Positions 43,823 to 54,005 of a stretch of DNA of 64,000 bases are shown here, piece after piece. The notes under the pieces were generated by a model. That model saw nothing but the letters and a program-made list of their open reading frames with translations. It made no database searches and was not told where the DNA came from. The position numbers were made by a program, and so were the translations under genes. Origin of the DNA: Oscheius tipulae (taxonomy: Eukaryota > Nematoda > Chromadorea > Rhabditida > Rhabditidae); assembly GCA_037178975.1 (NCBI GenBank), contig JASJZH010000006.1:1984001-2048000 (forward strand), in the 5' to 3' direction. The number at the start of each line of letters is the position of its first letter. Position 1 is the stretch's first letter.

Positions 43823-45390
43823 ATGCTTCTACTACTGTCACTACTTGGCTCAGCCGCCGCGTTAGAAAACGGTCTGGCAAGGACACCTCCCATGGGATGG
43901 ATGTCTTGGGTTAGTCATCTTTGAACAGATTTAGACAAACTTTAGACCATGTTCAAATGCGAACTCGATTGTACAAAGTTTCCCAATGCCTGTATCAGCC
44001 AAGATCTCTACCAGCAAATGGCTGACCGATTAGGTAATGTTGCTCTTAAACTGAAACTTGAGTAATTCAGTCAGTGATGGCTACCGCGATGTTGGGTACA
44101 ACAGAATTCATGTAGACGACTGCTGGATGACGAAGAACAGAGACAGGAATGGTAACCTTGTTCCCGACCCAGTTCGATTCTCCTACGGAATCGACAGCTT
44201 GGCTCAATATGTCAGATTGCTCAAGTTTAGCAAATCAGTGTCAAGTTCAGATGCATGACCGAGGACTAGGGTTCGCCATCTATGAAGATGCAGGCAACGA
44301 AACGTGTATGGGTTATCCCGGATCCATGGGGTATGAACAGGTAAAGATGGTTAAATACTCTGTTACTGGATATTTTTTTTAGCAAGATGCTAATACTTTT
44401 GCCAAGTGGGGATGTGACTATCTCAAGTTCGATGGCTGTTGGTATGACATCTTCCACATGCATGTTGGTAGGTCTATATACAGGACAACTTACCAATACC
44501 AGTTCAGTATATCCAAAGATGGGAAAAGCTCTTCTGAATGCTCCCCGTCCAATGGTCTACTCTTGCTCCTGGCCGGCCTATCTCATGGATTATGAAGATT
44601 CCATAAACTACAAGGCAATCGCTGACACTTGCAACTTGTGGAGAAACTACTACGATATTGATAACAGCTGGGCCTCGATCCTGGGAATCATAAAGTGGTA
44701 CAGCAAGCAACAAGACAAACTCGCTCTCCATCATGGACCAGGACACTGGAATGATCCTGACATGGTGAGTCACCTCCTCAAAAACATACAAATGATTTTA
44801 GATCGTAGCCGGAAACCCTGGTGTTACTTTCGAGCAAGCCAAATCGCAGTTCACAATTTGGCAATTTTCCTCTTTTCACTGACAAAATGAGCTTTAGGGC
44901 AATGTGGTCGGCTCCCCTCATTCTTTCCAACGATCTCCGAACCCTGAATAGTCAGTTCAGAAATCTTCTTCTGAATAAGGATGTCATTGCTGTCGACCAG
45001 GATCCCCTGGGAATTATGGGAAAGAAGATTCTGGAGACTGGGGTGAGCTGGTTATTTGTCGTGTAATGGAGATCTTTTCAGGGCAATGATGTATGGATTT
45101 ATACCAAACCAATGACACCCGTCGTAGGATCAGAGTACTCGTTCGCTGTTGCTGCTCTGAATGTTAACAATAATCTACCACATGTGAGTAAGCCCATTTC
45201 TGTGGTAATTATCTTTCAGACCGTACCTCTGCGACTGTCCAAGCTCGGACTGAACGCTGTGAAAGGATACCGTGTCAAGAATCTGTACACCCAAGAAGAT
45301 TTGGGAGTTTTGAAACCGAACGACCTCCTCACTTTCTCTAGCATTCCTCCCAATGGATCGGTCATGTTCAAAGCCACTGTGCAGCCTTGA
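43823..45390 (+). CDS. gana-1: Alpha-galactosidase / alpha-N-acetylgalactosaminidase (GH27), GANA-1 type
   Basis: Lysosomal glycosidase removing terminal alpha-linked galactose or N-acetylgalactosamine. A signal peptide (MLLLLSLLGSAAA) is followed by LARTPPMGWMSW, FKCELDC, HVDDCWMTKNRD and GFAIYEDAGNETCMGYPGSM. FAKWGCDYLKFDGCW holds the nucleophile Asp; APRPMVYSCSWPAYL and GPGHWNDPDM follow, with the acid/base Asp region. The C-terminal beta domain has LILSNDLRT, NKDVIAVDQDPLGIMGKK and a tail PPNGSVMFKATVQP ending at 45390. Around nine exons with 35-55 bp introns. The combined substrate range is known for C. elegans GANA-1 and is inherited here by homology. No lesion seen. Confidence 0.93.
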
Positions 45391-45510
45391 TTGTATGCAT
45401 GTGAAATACCGGTATTTGTATAATAAAACGGAGATGTTTAATCACAAATACCCTATCAACGGCTGAATAACTGCCGAAGCCTTGTTTGCACTGTTGTTGA
45501 CAGGCAATAG

Positions 45511-45582
45511 TCCTCGGTAGTATAGTGGTGAGTATCCGCGTCTGTCACATGCGAGACCCGGGTTCAATTCCCGGCCGGGGAG
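45511..45582 (+). tRNA. tRNA-Asp (GTC)
   Basis: TCCTCGG pairs with CCGGGGA. D-arm TAGTATAGTGGT, anticodon stem CCGCG with loop CTGTCAC (anticodon GTC), T-arm CCGGGTTCAATTCCCGG. Clean cloverleaf, no intron. Confidence 0.95.
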
Positions 45583-45856
45583 AATTTTTTGCATTATGGA
45601 ATACCACTTATGCAGATTTGCAGGCTTTAAATGAGAAACTTGAAAAATGGGTAAAACGGCAGTTTTTCAATTAAGAAATTACTAATTTCGAGCTCAACTT
45701 CTGTGGTACAGTTCAGCATGGTTGGTATCTATGATCAGAGTGATCTTCTCTGACGCACAAGAGGACAGCATTTTTAGATAATCTAGAATATTTTTTTCAA
45801 ACTAATAACCAAAAGCACCTGCATACTCTATTCATTTCGTTATTGTCCCCAGTGTG

Positions 45857-47203
45857 ATGGAGGTTTTCACTATATACTGGACTGTTCTCTCGTGTCTTTC
45901 CCATGTCTTCAGCATCATTCTCATCCATGTCATTGTCACAGAACAAGTTGACAAAAGCGTCGGTTTCAAGACATTCCTTCTGAACTTTGCGGTACGGTTC
46001 ACAAAGTTTTGGTCCATTTCAATTTTAGATTTCCGACTTCTGGTTCACATTCACCTTTGCCTGGGCAGTTACACCTGAATTCGTTGTTCCGCTGCCTTTG
46101 ATCAAGATCACTGGCTTCTTACACTATTTGTCAAATGATCTGAAATGGGTTGTGGTAAGAAATTAACTTGCTTTGATCAGTGTTCAGCCGTCAGGTGTTT
46201 CTGTTTGTTCTGCCTACTGTTGCCTTGAGCTACTCAACAGTGGAACTTTGTGTAGTCCGTTCTCTGATATTATTCGAACAAGGAAGCAGAATTCGTCTAA
46301 TCAGTGGCAAAACGTAATTACGTTTCGAACAAAAAACGGTATGATTGCAGACGTTTGTTTTTTGTTCCTTTTTTCTACGCAACCACCAGCTTTATTACCG
46401 TCTTCTCTTTTTACTACTTCCGCTCCGAAGACACGGTAAAAATTTACACTTTTTTCATATACTTCTTTTTAGACTCTTGTCCGTTTTGGTGCTGAACACA
46501 ACGTAACGGATTTACTTAAAAGCCTCAACGAGGAGAAGGATATGATTATAGCTTTCAATTCCTATCATCCAAACATTCATTTCTATTGTCAGTTTTTAGT
46601 GTCGGTTTCTAATAATACCTTTTAGCTATTGGAGCTTGCACAATCGCATTCATTATGCCAACTTTTCTTATGCTTTTTGTCACGGTACTCTACAGATCTT
46701 CGCACATAAAGTCCAACCGAAACTTTTCAACGGAAATGATCAAGTTGCAGAGAAATGTTACAATACTTTTGGTCCTAAACGTAAGTTTACCCTGTTTATA
46801 CAATACAGAACTTTCTTAGTGCTTTATTCTATTCTGCTTTGTGACAATTCCGATGTGTGGAGTCATTATTGTATGCCGCTACTATAGTGTACTCTCAAGG
46901 ACGGAGACAATATTTTTAAAATACTTGGGAAGTTATGTCATGTTGGCTCATCCCATTATTATCGCATGTTTGACTTTGTGGTTTGTCGATCCCTATCGGA
47001 TGTTTTTACGCATGTTGGCTTACTCTTCACTTCCGAAATGGTGTCTACCTGACGATCGCGCGGCAGTCACACCTGTCAGATGGCAGGTGCAAGAGAGCCA
47101 GCCCAACTTCTACAATATACGACGAATCTCCGAAGTCAACAACCAGAGGATTAGAGCTGTTACTGCACCTATCCGCGCGACCTACTTTACTACCACTAAA
47201 TAA
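45857..47203 (+). CDS. Seven-transmembrane chemoreceptor, srd-like
   Basis: ATG is two bases after a CCCCAG acceptor. Exon 1 MEVFTIYWTVLSCLSHVFSI through FKTFLLNFA. Exon 2 ISDFWFTFTFAWAVTPEFVV, PLPLIKITGFLHY. Exon 3 VFLFVLPTVALSYSTVELCV with VRSLILFEQGSRIRLIS. Then a 37-bp intron, RLFFVPFFYATTSFITVFSF, TLVRFGAEHNVTDLLKSLNE, IGACTIAFIMPTFLMLFVTV with LYRSSHIKSN, CFILFCFVTIPMCGVIIVCR, and TM7 LAHPIIIACLTLWFVDPYRM. Stop at 47201-47203. It shares the P-----(K)(V/I)TGFL-Y block with the gene at 41540 and (V)(D/E)PYR after TM7. The 41540 and 45857 genes look like paralogues separated by gana-1. Confidence 0.8.
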
Positions 47204-48454
47204 CTAGCAGCAATACAGAATCAGAATGTTTGTTATGAAGTTTTATGAATATGCTCAGTAATCTGGACAGGCTGCTGGAACTCTAAGTTTAGAGACGTCG
47301 AATGAATTTTGAATAGTGGAAAATTGAACATATTTCTTTGGTACATTGACTGTTTTCCAAATAGTAATTCTGTTTACCGAAATGTAAGAAACTAAGACAA
47401 AACTATGAGCTGAGCTAGACATATCTGAAGCAACACAGCTGAAACGTTAAAGTACACGTGATTTCTGTACGGATCAACGAATCTCAATAGTATGCAAAAA
47501 CAAACACCCTTGATATGAGACTGTGGTTAAGTTTGAAAGTTACACATATAAGATTCTCTCTTGATTGTTCTGAGCTTACCAAAAGGCCAATAACAATCTT
47601 GCCAATATTCCTTCAAAATTTTCAAGTTTATACAGAACTGCTATGTTGGCTAAACGTTAACATTTTTCCTGTCAAAAAAGGAATGCATCCTCTCCGATGT
47701 TCCACCTACGACTTGTTATGTCCACTTCTGAATTTGAATCTTACTGGTTTATGTAAACATTGTCGTTTCCAGTCTACAGATTTTGTGCGTGAACGGAATA
47801 ATCGCTGTTTTTCAAGTCTCTGATAAGTGGGTGACGGCTTGAATAATGCCTAACTATAGATTAAGCAAGGAAGTTTTTAAGAGAAGCTACTTCCTCCGCA
47901 TGTCCATTCTTTCAGAGCTTCCGTTAGCAGACCAGAGCCTGCAAAACAAACTTTGAGAATCTCTAGGAATTCTATTCAAACTCATTATAGTTATAAGGGA
48001 CACAGCTACAAAGTTTACCTTTTAGATCATAGTCTAGAGGAAGTACGCTCAATATTCTGCTTTTTTTATATGCGGGCACGTGATCAACTTTTTTAAACGA
48101 CTTGCGCCAAATTATGAATCAAACTTCTGTCGCAATGCATCCCATCACATTTCAACTCTGTTGACTAGCAGAACAAATTGTGCTCCTTTCAATTTCCCAC
48201 ACAGGGTAACTATTTTTACGTGAAGTTGGGGGAACGCTCGCCTCATTGGAAAGCGAACACTGATCTTTTCACAAACCAGACAGACTCTAATCCACCTTCC
48301 ATTTTTTGACTCCCGTGTTCTTGATCAAAATTAACATGCGTATTCTTTCAAATACCATCTTCGTCTTATTTTCCTCAGTTCTAATGCTAATCCTATTTAT
48401 CTGTTGTTTCTTATTCTCGTACATTTCTAGGAGTTCAAAATTTCACTGTATATA
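47204..48454. other. Intergenic, left of the transposon
   Basis: AT-rich; open frames at 47515-47823 and 48306-48509 show no recognisable protein. Ends in the TATATA that flanks the transposon. Confidence 0.35.
48449..48454. repeat. Target-site duplication, left (TATATA)
   Basis: Matches TATATA at 51073-51078 directly outside the right end. Four to six bases are duplicated; the palindromic sequence makes the exact length ambiguous. Confidence 0.7.
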
Positions 48455-48763
48455 TGTTGCAGTTCATATTGAACGGCCGTTTATATTGAACGGAACTAGT
48501 TCATATTGAACGTTCAATATAAACTAGTTCATATTGAACAGAACTAGTTTGTATTGAACGTTCAATTTGAACTAGTTCATATTGAACGGTTTCACTCGAT
48601 TTTTTTTTATTATTAGCCATTTTCTATCTAGAAAATGGCTAATATGATGTCAAGACATGAAACAACCACTTTGAACGTAGAAAAATTTTAGAAATCAAAG
48701 CAGCCAAGCGAGCGCGTGCGTTTTGTTAGTGTTTTTTTCTCACATTTCCCCGTTTTCCCCCTG
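48455..48763. repeat. Left terminal inverted repeat
   Basis: About 309 bp, matching the reverse complement of 50786-51072 with few differences. The outer ~145 bp are built from repeated, near-palindromic units such as TTCATATTGAAC, AACTAGTT and GAACGTTCAATA. The inner part contains AAGCGAGCGCGTGCGTTTTG and ends in CACATTTCCCCGTTT. A palindromic insertion specific to this side lies at 48613-48642. Confidence 0.85.
48613..48642. repeat. Hairpin present only in the left TIR
   Basis: Arms ttagccattttc (48613-48624) and gaaaatggctaa (48631-48642) pair perfectly around tatcta. The corresponding position in the right TIR (about 50905-50915) lacks it. Confidence 0.75.
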
Positions 48764-48828
48764 CAACTGTGGTTGTGAGTAGTGTTTATTGAGCAAATGA
48801 CAATCACACAAGGAAAAGAGAAAGAAAG

Positions 48829-50708
48829 CTACTTGTTTTTACAAGCTGAATTGAATTTATGACAACGGCTGTTGCATTGAACATTATGGGCCTTACAGGA
48901 GCAACGATTAGTGTCACATTTGCCATTGCAATTACAATGCTGGTGTCCTTGGCCTCCTGAAATGGAGTCTCGGGCAACTGCAGATCGGAACGGCTGCAGT
49001 TCGATATCGGGCACGTCTGAAGCAGTAAGGAACGATTCTTGAAGTGGATCTAGTTGATTCCTGGCGTACCATTGTGTGAGACGTCCCTTGGACGTACCTA
49101 GCCTGAAATAATAACTAAATCCGCCATCATTTCAAGAGTTACCGATAGAATCCATCCTTCTGCTCGAGAACAACTGCCATTAGATTTCGAGCTCCTATTT
49201 TGGGTCGATCTACGTCGAGGATCGCCACCAATACGCTAACTCCAACATCTACGGTACCAAATCTTAAGCAAATCTTGTTTATACATGATGAAATTGAAAC
49301 TGACTGCGTATTTGATGCTCGAAGCATTTTTTCGGCTTGTCGTTCGAGCGATTGACTGGCTTCTTCCCTCTCCTTTTCAATTGCTCTCTGCTGCTCGATC
49401 CAAAATTTCTCGGCTTCTTCCTCTTCTTCAACGTACTCGTCTTCAACGTATTCTTCTTTCTCGTCAGCTGCAGCTTCTTCAATGGATTCGATTTGAAGAA
49501 AGTCTTCTAGCTTATCGTCGATTGGAACCTCCTGATTATGGGCTATGCTCAGAGTGTCGTTTGTGAGTCTATAATCATATCCTGACGGTTTGAAATGTAG
49601 GAGAAAAAAGAAAACTAACCAAACATAGCTTTATAGGGTGTCCTCCCGATTCCTCGATGATATCTAGTGTTTTTTACGAACTGAACGTAGTTCAACAGTT
49701 TAGCCCAGTGAGGAGTTTGTCGCAGCATCTCAGCAAACATTATGTCCTCCACATCACGGTTGCATCGTTCGACGGAGCCTTGGGATTGGCTGTGGCGGGG
49801 TTTTCCGTGTATGATCCTGCATCCTGGCCACAAGGCGATGAGTGATTCCAGGGTGCTATTTGCAAATTCCCGCCCATTATCCGTTTGCAGTATTTCAGGG
49901 GGTCCTAATTATAACATTTTTAGTAAAATAGAAAAAATCCTCACCGAAAAGAGCGAAGATTGTGCTGACCTGTGCAGCTACTTCAGAAGCCGTTTTTGTC
50001 TTTAGCGCTCTCAGTATGACGTATTTGGTAAGATGGTCTTGGTAAACGGCGATGAATTTCCATTCGCCGTCTGGCTTCGACTGCATGTCTATGAGGTCGA
50101 GCTAAATACGATGAGTTTGTTATTTGTAATGAAAAAATACTTGCCTGACAACGCTGATTTCTTCGGCTGCTCAGCAAAGGCTTGACAACGATTCCTTTCC
50201 TCGATTTTCCTTTTTTTAGGGGGCAAATAGAGCAGCAGGAGATGAATTCGGTTACGAGCTTCCTGAATTATTCCAGTTTTTGAGTGATAGAAAAGCTAAC
50301 TGTGTTATTCCATAGAACCCTTTCACTTTCGGCCACATCAGATCGCGCCCACAGCATCCACCAGTCAAATGGGCGACATAGAGAAGTTCGAAAGCTCGTG
50401 TTGGCGTCAACACGATCTGTCCATTGTGTAGAAGTTCCGTTTTTCCATTTATGATGCTAGTCTCGAACCTAGAAAAAGCTGCAGATTACAAAAATGACTA
50501 ACCTTGTAGCGTAGTTTCTCCTGACCTGATCGTTAAGGAATTTCTCCCCTTCTTGACGCTGCTGAACGGCTCCAAGGATCTTCTCGTAATTTTCAACGGG
50601 TTTGATTTGAGTATCTTTCCTCTGGCTTATATAGTCTTCCAGTTTAGCGATAAATCGTCTCTTATGCTCGAGTTTCAGCTGCTCTTGAGGCGTAATTTGT
50701 GAGCCCAT
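48829..50708 (-). CDS. Ginger/KRBA2-type transposase (DDE integrase with Cys-rich tail)
   Basis: Six exons on the minus strand with agreeing phases. N-terminus MGSQITPQEQLKLEHKRRFI. Then RAFELLYVAHLTGGCCGRDL (HHCC-like region: H...C..C with CSICPL downstream). The catalytic core has LDLIDMQSKPDGEWKFIAVY (first Asp), ILQTDNGREF (second Asp) and SQGSVERCNRDVED (Glu), then NTRYHRGIGRTPYKAMFG. A Glu-rich coiled coil follows, then LGTSKGRLTQWYARNQLDPL, and a cysteine domain CNCNGKCDTNRCSCKAHNVQ continuing C..RCH....ACKNK. Vertebrate KRBA2 and Ginger transposases share the integrase core and this CXC-like tail. One intron appears to be GC-AG. Confidence 0.85.
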
Positions 50709-50785
50709 CGCTGAAACACGACTATTTATACTGTCAAATTTTTATGGAGAGAAAATTACAAAGAAAGAATAAAAATTGTGTACAC

Positions 50786-51072
50786 AGGGAAAAACGGGGA
50801 AATGTGAGAAAAAAAAAACTAACAAAACGCACGCGCTCGCTTGGCTGCTTCGATTTCTAAAATTTTTCTACGTTCAAAGGGGTTATTTCATGTCTTGACA
50901 TCATATCTAATATTAAAAAAAAATCGAGTGAAACCGTTCAATATGAACTAGTTCAAATTGAACGTTCAATACAAACTAGTTCCGTTCAATATAAACTAGT
51001 TTATATTGAACGTTCAATATGAACTAGTTCCGTTCGTTCAATATAAACGGCCGTTCAATATGAACTGCAACA
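50786..51072. repeat. Right terminal inverted repeat
   Basis: About 287 bp, the inverted partner of 48455-48763. Its outer end lies 37 bp before the ATG of the str-like receptor at 51110. Confidence 0.85.
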
Positions 51073-51078
51073 TATATA
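51073..51078. repeat. Target-site duplication, right (TATATA)
   Basis: Partner of 48449-48454. Confidence 0.7.
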
Positions 51079-51109
51079 AATTAGCATTGCAGAGTTTCTT
51101 CACCGAGAC

Positions 51110-52315
51110 ATGCACATTTTGTCTTCACTTTTTTCGTCCCACATAAAGCGTCCCCATACCCAACTACCGTTGATGTTTATTGGAGTAATCGGAATTCTTC
51201 TTAATGCATGTCTTATAGTCATCATCTTATTCAGGTTGGTATACGTAAAATATATCTAAAAAAAGAGTTCTCAGGAAAAATCTTCTGGGTGTCTATAGAT
51301 TTTTGCTGCTGGCCTATACAATAGTCGGTTTCTGTGCCATGTCTATATTAACTGTTACTGTTCCGGTGGGTTGAATAAACTTTTGTTTCAAAACCCGTTT
51401 AGTTGTTTGGGTAGCCATTTCGACTAAATTGGCCGAATTTAGCAAGTATTACGAAATGTAAGCATTTTCCAGGTTCTCCTTTCAAGCAAAAACGGAGCCT
51501 ATGCAGCTAACAGCATTGTTCTATTCTCCAAAGATGTCATCTTTTTCCTTCTTTGCTTTTATATCTTCTGCTATAACTGTTGGTTTATTATATTAGCTTA
51601 TTCTTTTCTTTACCGCTGCTTGGCTGTGAGAAACATGGAATGTTACTTTTTCAACCGAACAGGCTATATGTTGATGGCTCTAGTTGGGATCCTTGGAAGC
51701 GTACCTTCCACGCTAATAGTTTGGAAATACAGTGTTGCTCCAATTGAATCATCTGCCTTGACCACAGTCGAGAACATATCCGGATGGAGTGCTTCCGATC
51801 TCAGTTTCATGGGAGCCCAGTTTTTTGTAAGTAGAACGGTGCTCACCAAAAATATCCAGATTAAGAAACCGAACGGTACTTTTGGAAATGGACTTTTTAT
51901 AAGTTCGTCTCTTGTCATTACCCTCATTCCATTTCTTGTTATTATGTTAGTCTGCACTTATACGTACTGTAATTGGCACAAAAAGAAGATTGCCGACGGC
52001 GTAGTGACGAAAGAAACCATTAAACGACAGCATAGACTTTTCCATTTGCTCATTCTACAGGTACTACAAATAGTGTTGCTAAACTTATCCAAATTTCAGA
52101 CAGTCACACCCATCACCTTCTCTTATACACCACCAATGATAGACCACGTCTTACCCCTTGTTGGCATAATACTTCCTGACAGTGTCAACTTTGTTATGTC
52201 GTCGCTGCTTTTTGTGTCACAAATTTTGGATCCGGTTTGGATTATGTGGTTCATCATCGACTACAGAAAGACTGTGCTCTGCTGTTTTGGGACAAAGAGG
52301 GAAATCACTATTTGA
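51110..52315 (+). CDS. Seven-transmembrane chemoreceptor, str-like
   Basis: Exon 1 MHILSSLFSSHIKRPHTQLP with TM1 GVIGILLNACLIVIILFR. Exon 2 KNLLGVYRFLLLAYTIVGFC to VTVP. Exon 3 VLLSSKNGAYAANSIVLFSK, WFIILAYSFLYRCLAVRNME, and NISGWSASDLSFMGAQFF. After a 33-bp intron IKKPNGTFGNGLFISSSLVI and YCNWHKKKIADGVVTKETIK. The last exon TVTPITFSYTPPMIDHVLPL ends SQILDPVWIMWFIIDYRKTV (DP..--DYR motif) and stops at 52315. All parts of an STR receptor are present and open. The gene's 5' flank is replaced by the transposon end, so its promoter may be displaced or supplied by the element. Confidence 0.85.
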
Positions 52316-54005
52316 ATGATTCACTTTGCAACAAGTTCAGTGCTTTTATATTTTGCCAAATGTGTTAGATTGATTATGAATATTGCGCCCTTTGTCTGCA
52401 AGATCATTGCCCTCTTTGGTTATTAATCTGCAGCCAAAGCATATCAACGTCAACAGAGAGAAATATCGCATTCAGGTATATCAAAAATCAGAAGTGGCTC
52501 TTCAGAAATCCTGTTCTCCCACGGACAACAAGGTGCGCAGTGCTGCGGAGAAATAGAATAAGTTCGACCTGGTTTGCTGGGTTGGAACAACATTCATGAG
52601 AAAACGGCTGGGTATCCCATACTTTTTGCGCTAGAGGTGAACTAAGTTTTAACACAAGCTTGTACTGAATGCAAATTCTCTGTAAGAAGTTTTGCTTTGG
52701 AAACTGCAAAAAGGATGTTCAGTTTTCATTGTTTCTAGCTGCTCCATTGTTTTGGTCATAATAATCTTTTGTCTATCACTATTGAAGTGTTCGACTGTCG
52801 ATTCGTCCCCATTTTTGCTTAATTCCGTACTTCCACATAGAGTCTAGCGGTAGACTTAATCGCTCGGACGAAATAAACTCATATCGTTCCTTTGTTCTCC
52901 AAGCCAAGCACTCTAACAGAATTACTTGAAAGAACTGAGTACTCATACAACTCTCTTACTAAGTATCTTGGCTCACACCAACTTTCGACGCATTGTATTT
53001 TTTATTTAATCGTTGCACTCTCACGCCCAGGTTCGTTCCCAGGCATTCCGTAAAATATGAGCCAGTTTTTCCACAAAGTAATTAAAGAATCATACAAGAA
53101 CGGATGCCACTGAGTTTTATTATTTCATCCCCTTCAGTACAACTTACCACTCTCGCTGTTTGATATGGTTTTTAACTTGGGTTACATTTGATACTGCTGG
53201 TTGAAATTGTTTTGCTGCTTCCTGTCAGTTTTTTGTTGTACAGAAAAACATTTTGCGTCATTCTCTAATAGTAAAACTAGCAGCTGCTACAATCTGTAGA
53301 TACTGTAGCTGTTGTAATCACATTCTCCGCAGTCATAATAGCTCTCTAACAGAAAGAGGTACGCTTTACCTAAGTTTGGCTGAACGCTAAAGCTCGTTCA
53401 TGTACTGAGATTTTTAATCTGCAACCGGATGGACTTCATAGTTTAGAAGTGTCCTTTTGCATTGACCTTTAAAGACAAGTCTGATTACAATAAGCGTATG
53501 GCTTGCATTTCTCGTACCAAATTATCTAAATACTTTCACAAAACCCAACTCATGTTTTCCCAATTAGGACGTTCCTCTCACAAGCATCTCTTTTGATGTA
53601 GAAGATCATTATGAACATGATTACTCTTCTGCAGAGTCTTCGAATAATTACACTTGCCCTTTGTCAGTCCTCGGGTTGAGAGGAAGCATGCTTATTATCA
53701 TAAAATTCCGCCTCCTACATGATATCATCTGTCACACTTCTTTCTCTGTTATCATAGGAACTTCACAGAAAGAAGGGAAACAACCCATTTTGACTACGGA
53801 AGCTCGGATTTAACACATCTTGTCATATAAAAACAGCCTTTTTCTCTCTTCATTTCAGTACATCACGATGCATTTTGATTGATTACACCAAGCAGCTGTT
53901 AGCGCCTTTTTTCGTTTTTCAATAAACTGTTGTCTTCGCGCTTTACCGTGTCTTCAAAAAGATTCTTAGTTTCGCTCTCAGACTCTAGCCAACATTTTTC
54001 CAGAG
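52316..54005. other. Intergenic
   Basis: About 1.7 kb without supported exons or repeats. TTTTTCCAGAG directly precedes the next ATG, a probable trans-splice acceptor. Confidence 0.4.

Larger units (their letters stand above)
48455..51072. mobile_element. Ginger-like DNA transposon with integrase-type transposase (2,618 bp)
   Basis: A complete element starting TGTTGCAG and ending CTGCAACA, flanked on both sides by TATATA (48449-48454 and 51073-51078). This agrees with a short TATA-type target duplication. The terminal inverted repeats are about 300 bp (48455-48763 and 50786-51072) and very similar. Between them is one spliced gene on the minus strand encoding a retroviral-type integrase domain plus a C-terminal cysteine-rich domain. 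TGT...ACA ends, a four-base duplication and a DDE integrase without retroelement genes define the Ginger superfamily as known from animals. I see no stop or frameshift in the transposase, so the copy may be recent. Confidence 0.85.

Noticed and set aside
47515-47823. 102-codon plus-strand frame left of the transposon
   Set aside because: No signal peptide, motif or splice context, and no similarity to neighbours.
48829-50708. Retroviral or LTR-retrotransposon integrase
   Set aside because: No gag, protease or reverse transcriptase and no LTRs; inverted terminal repeats and the CXC-like tail point to a Ginger-type DNA transposon.
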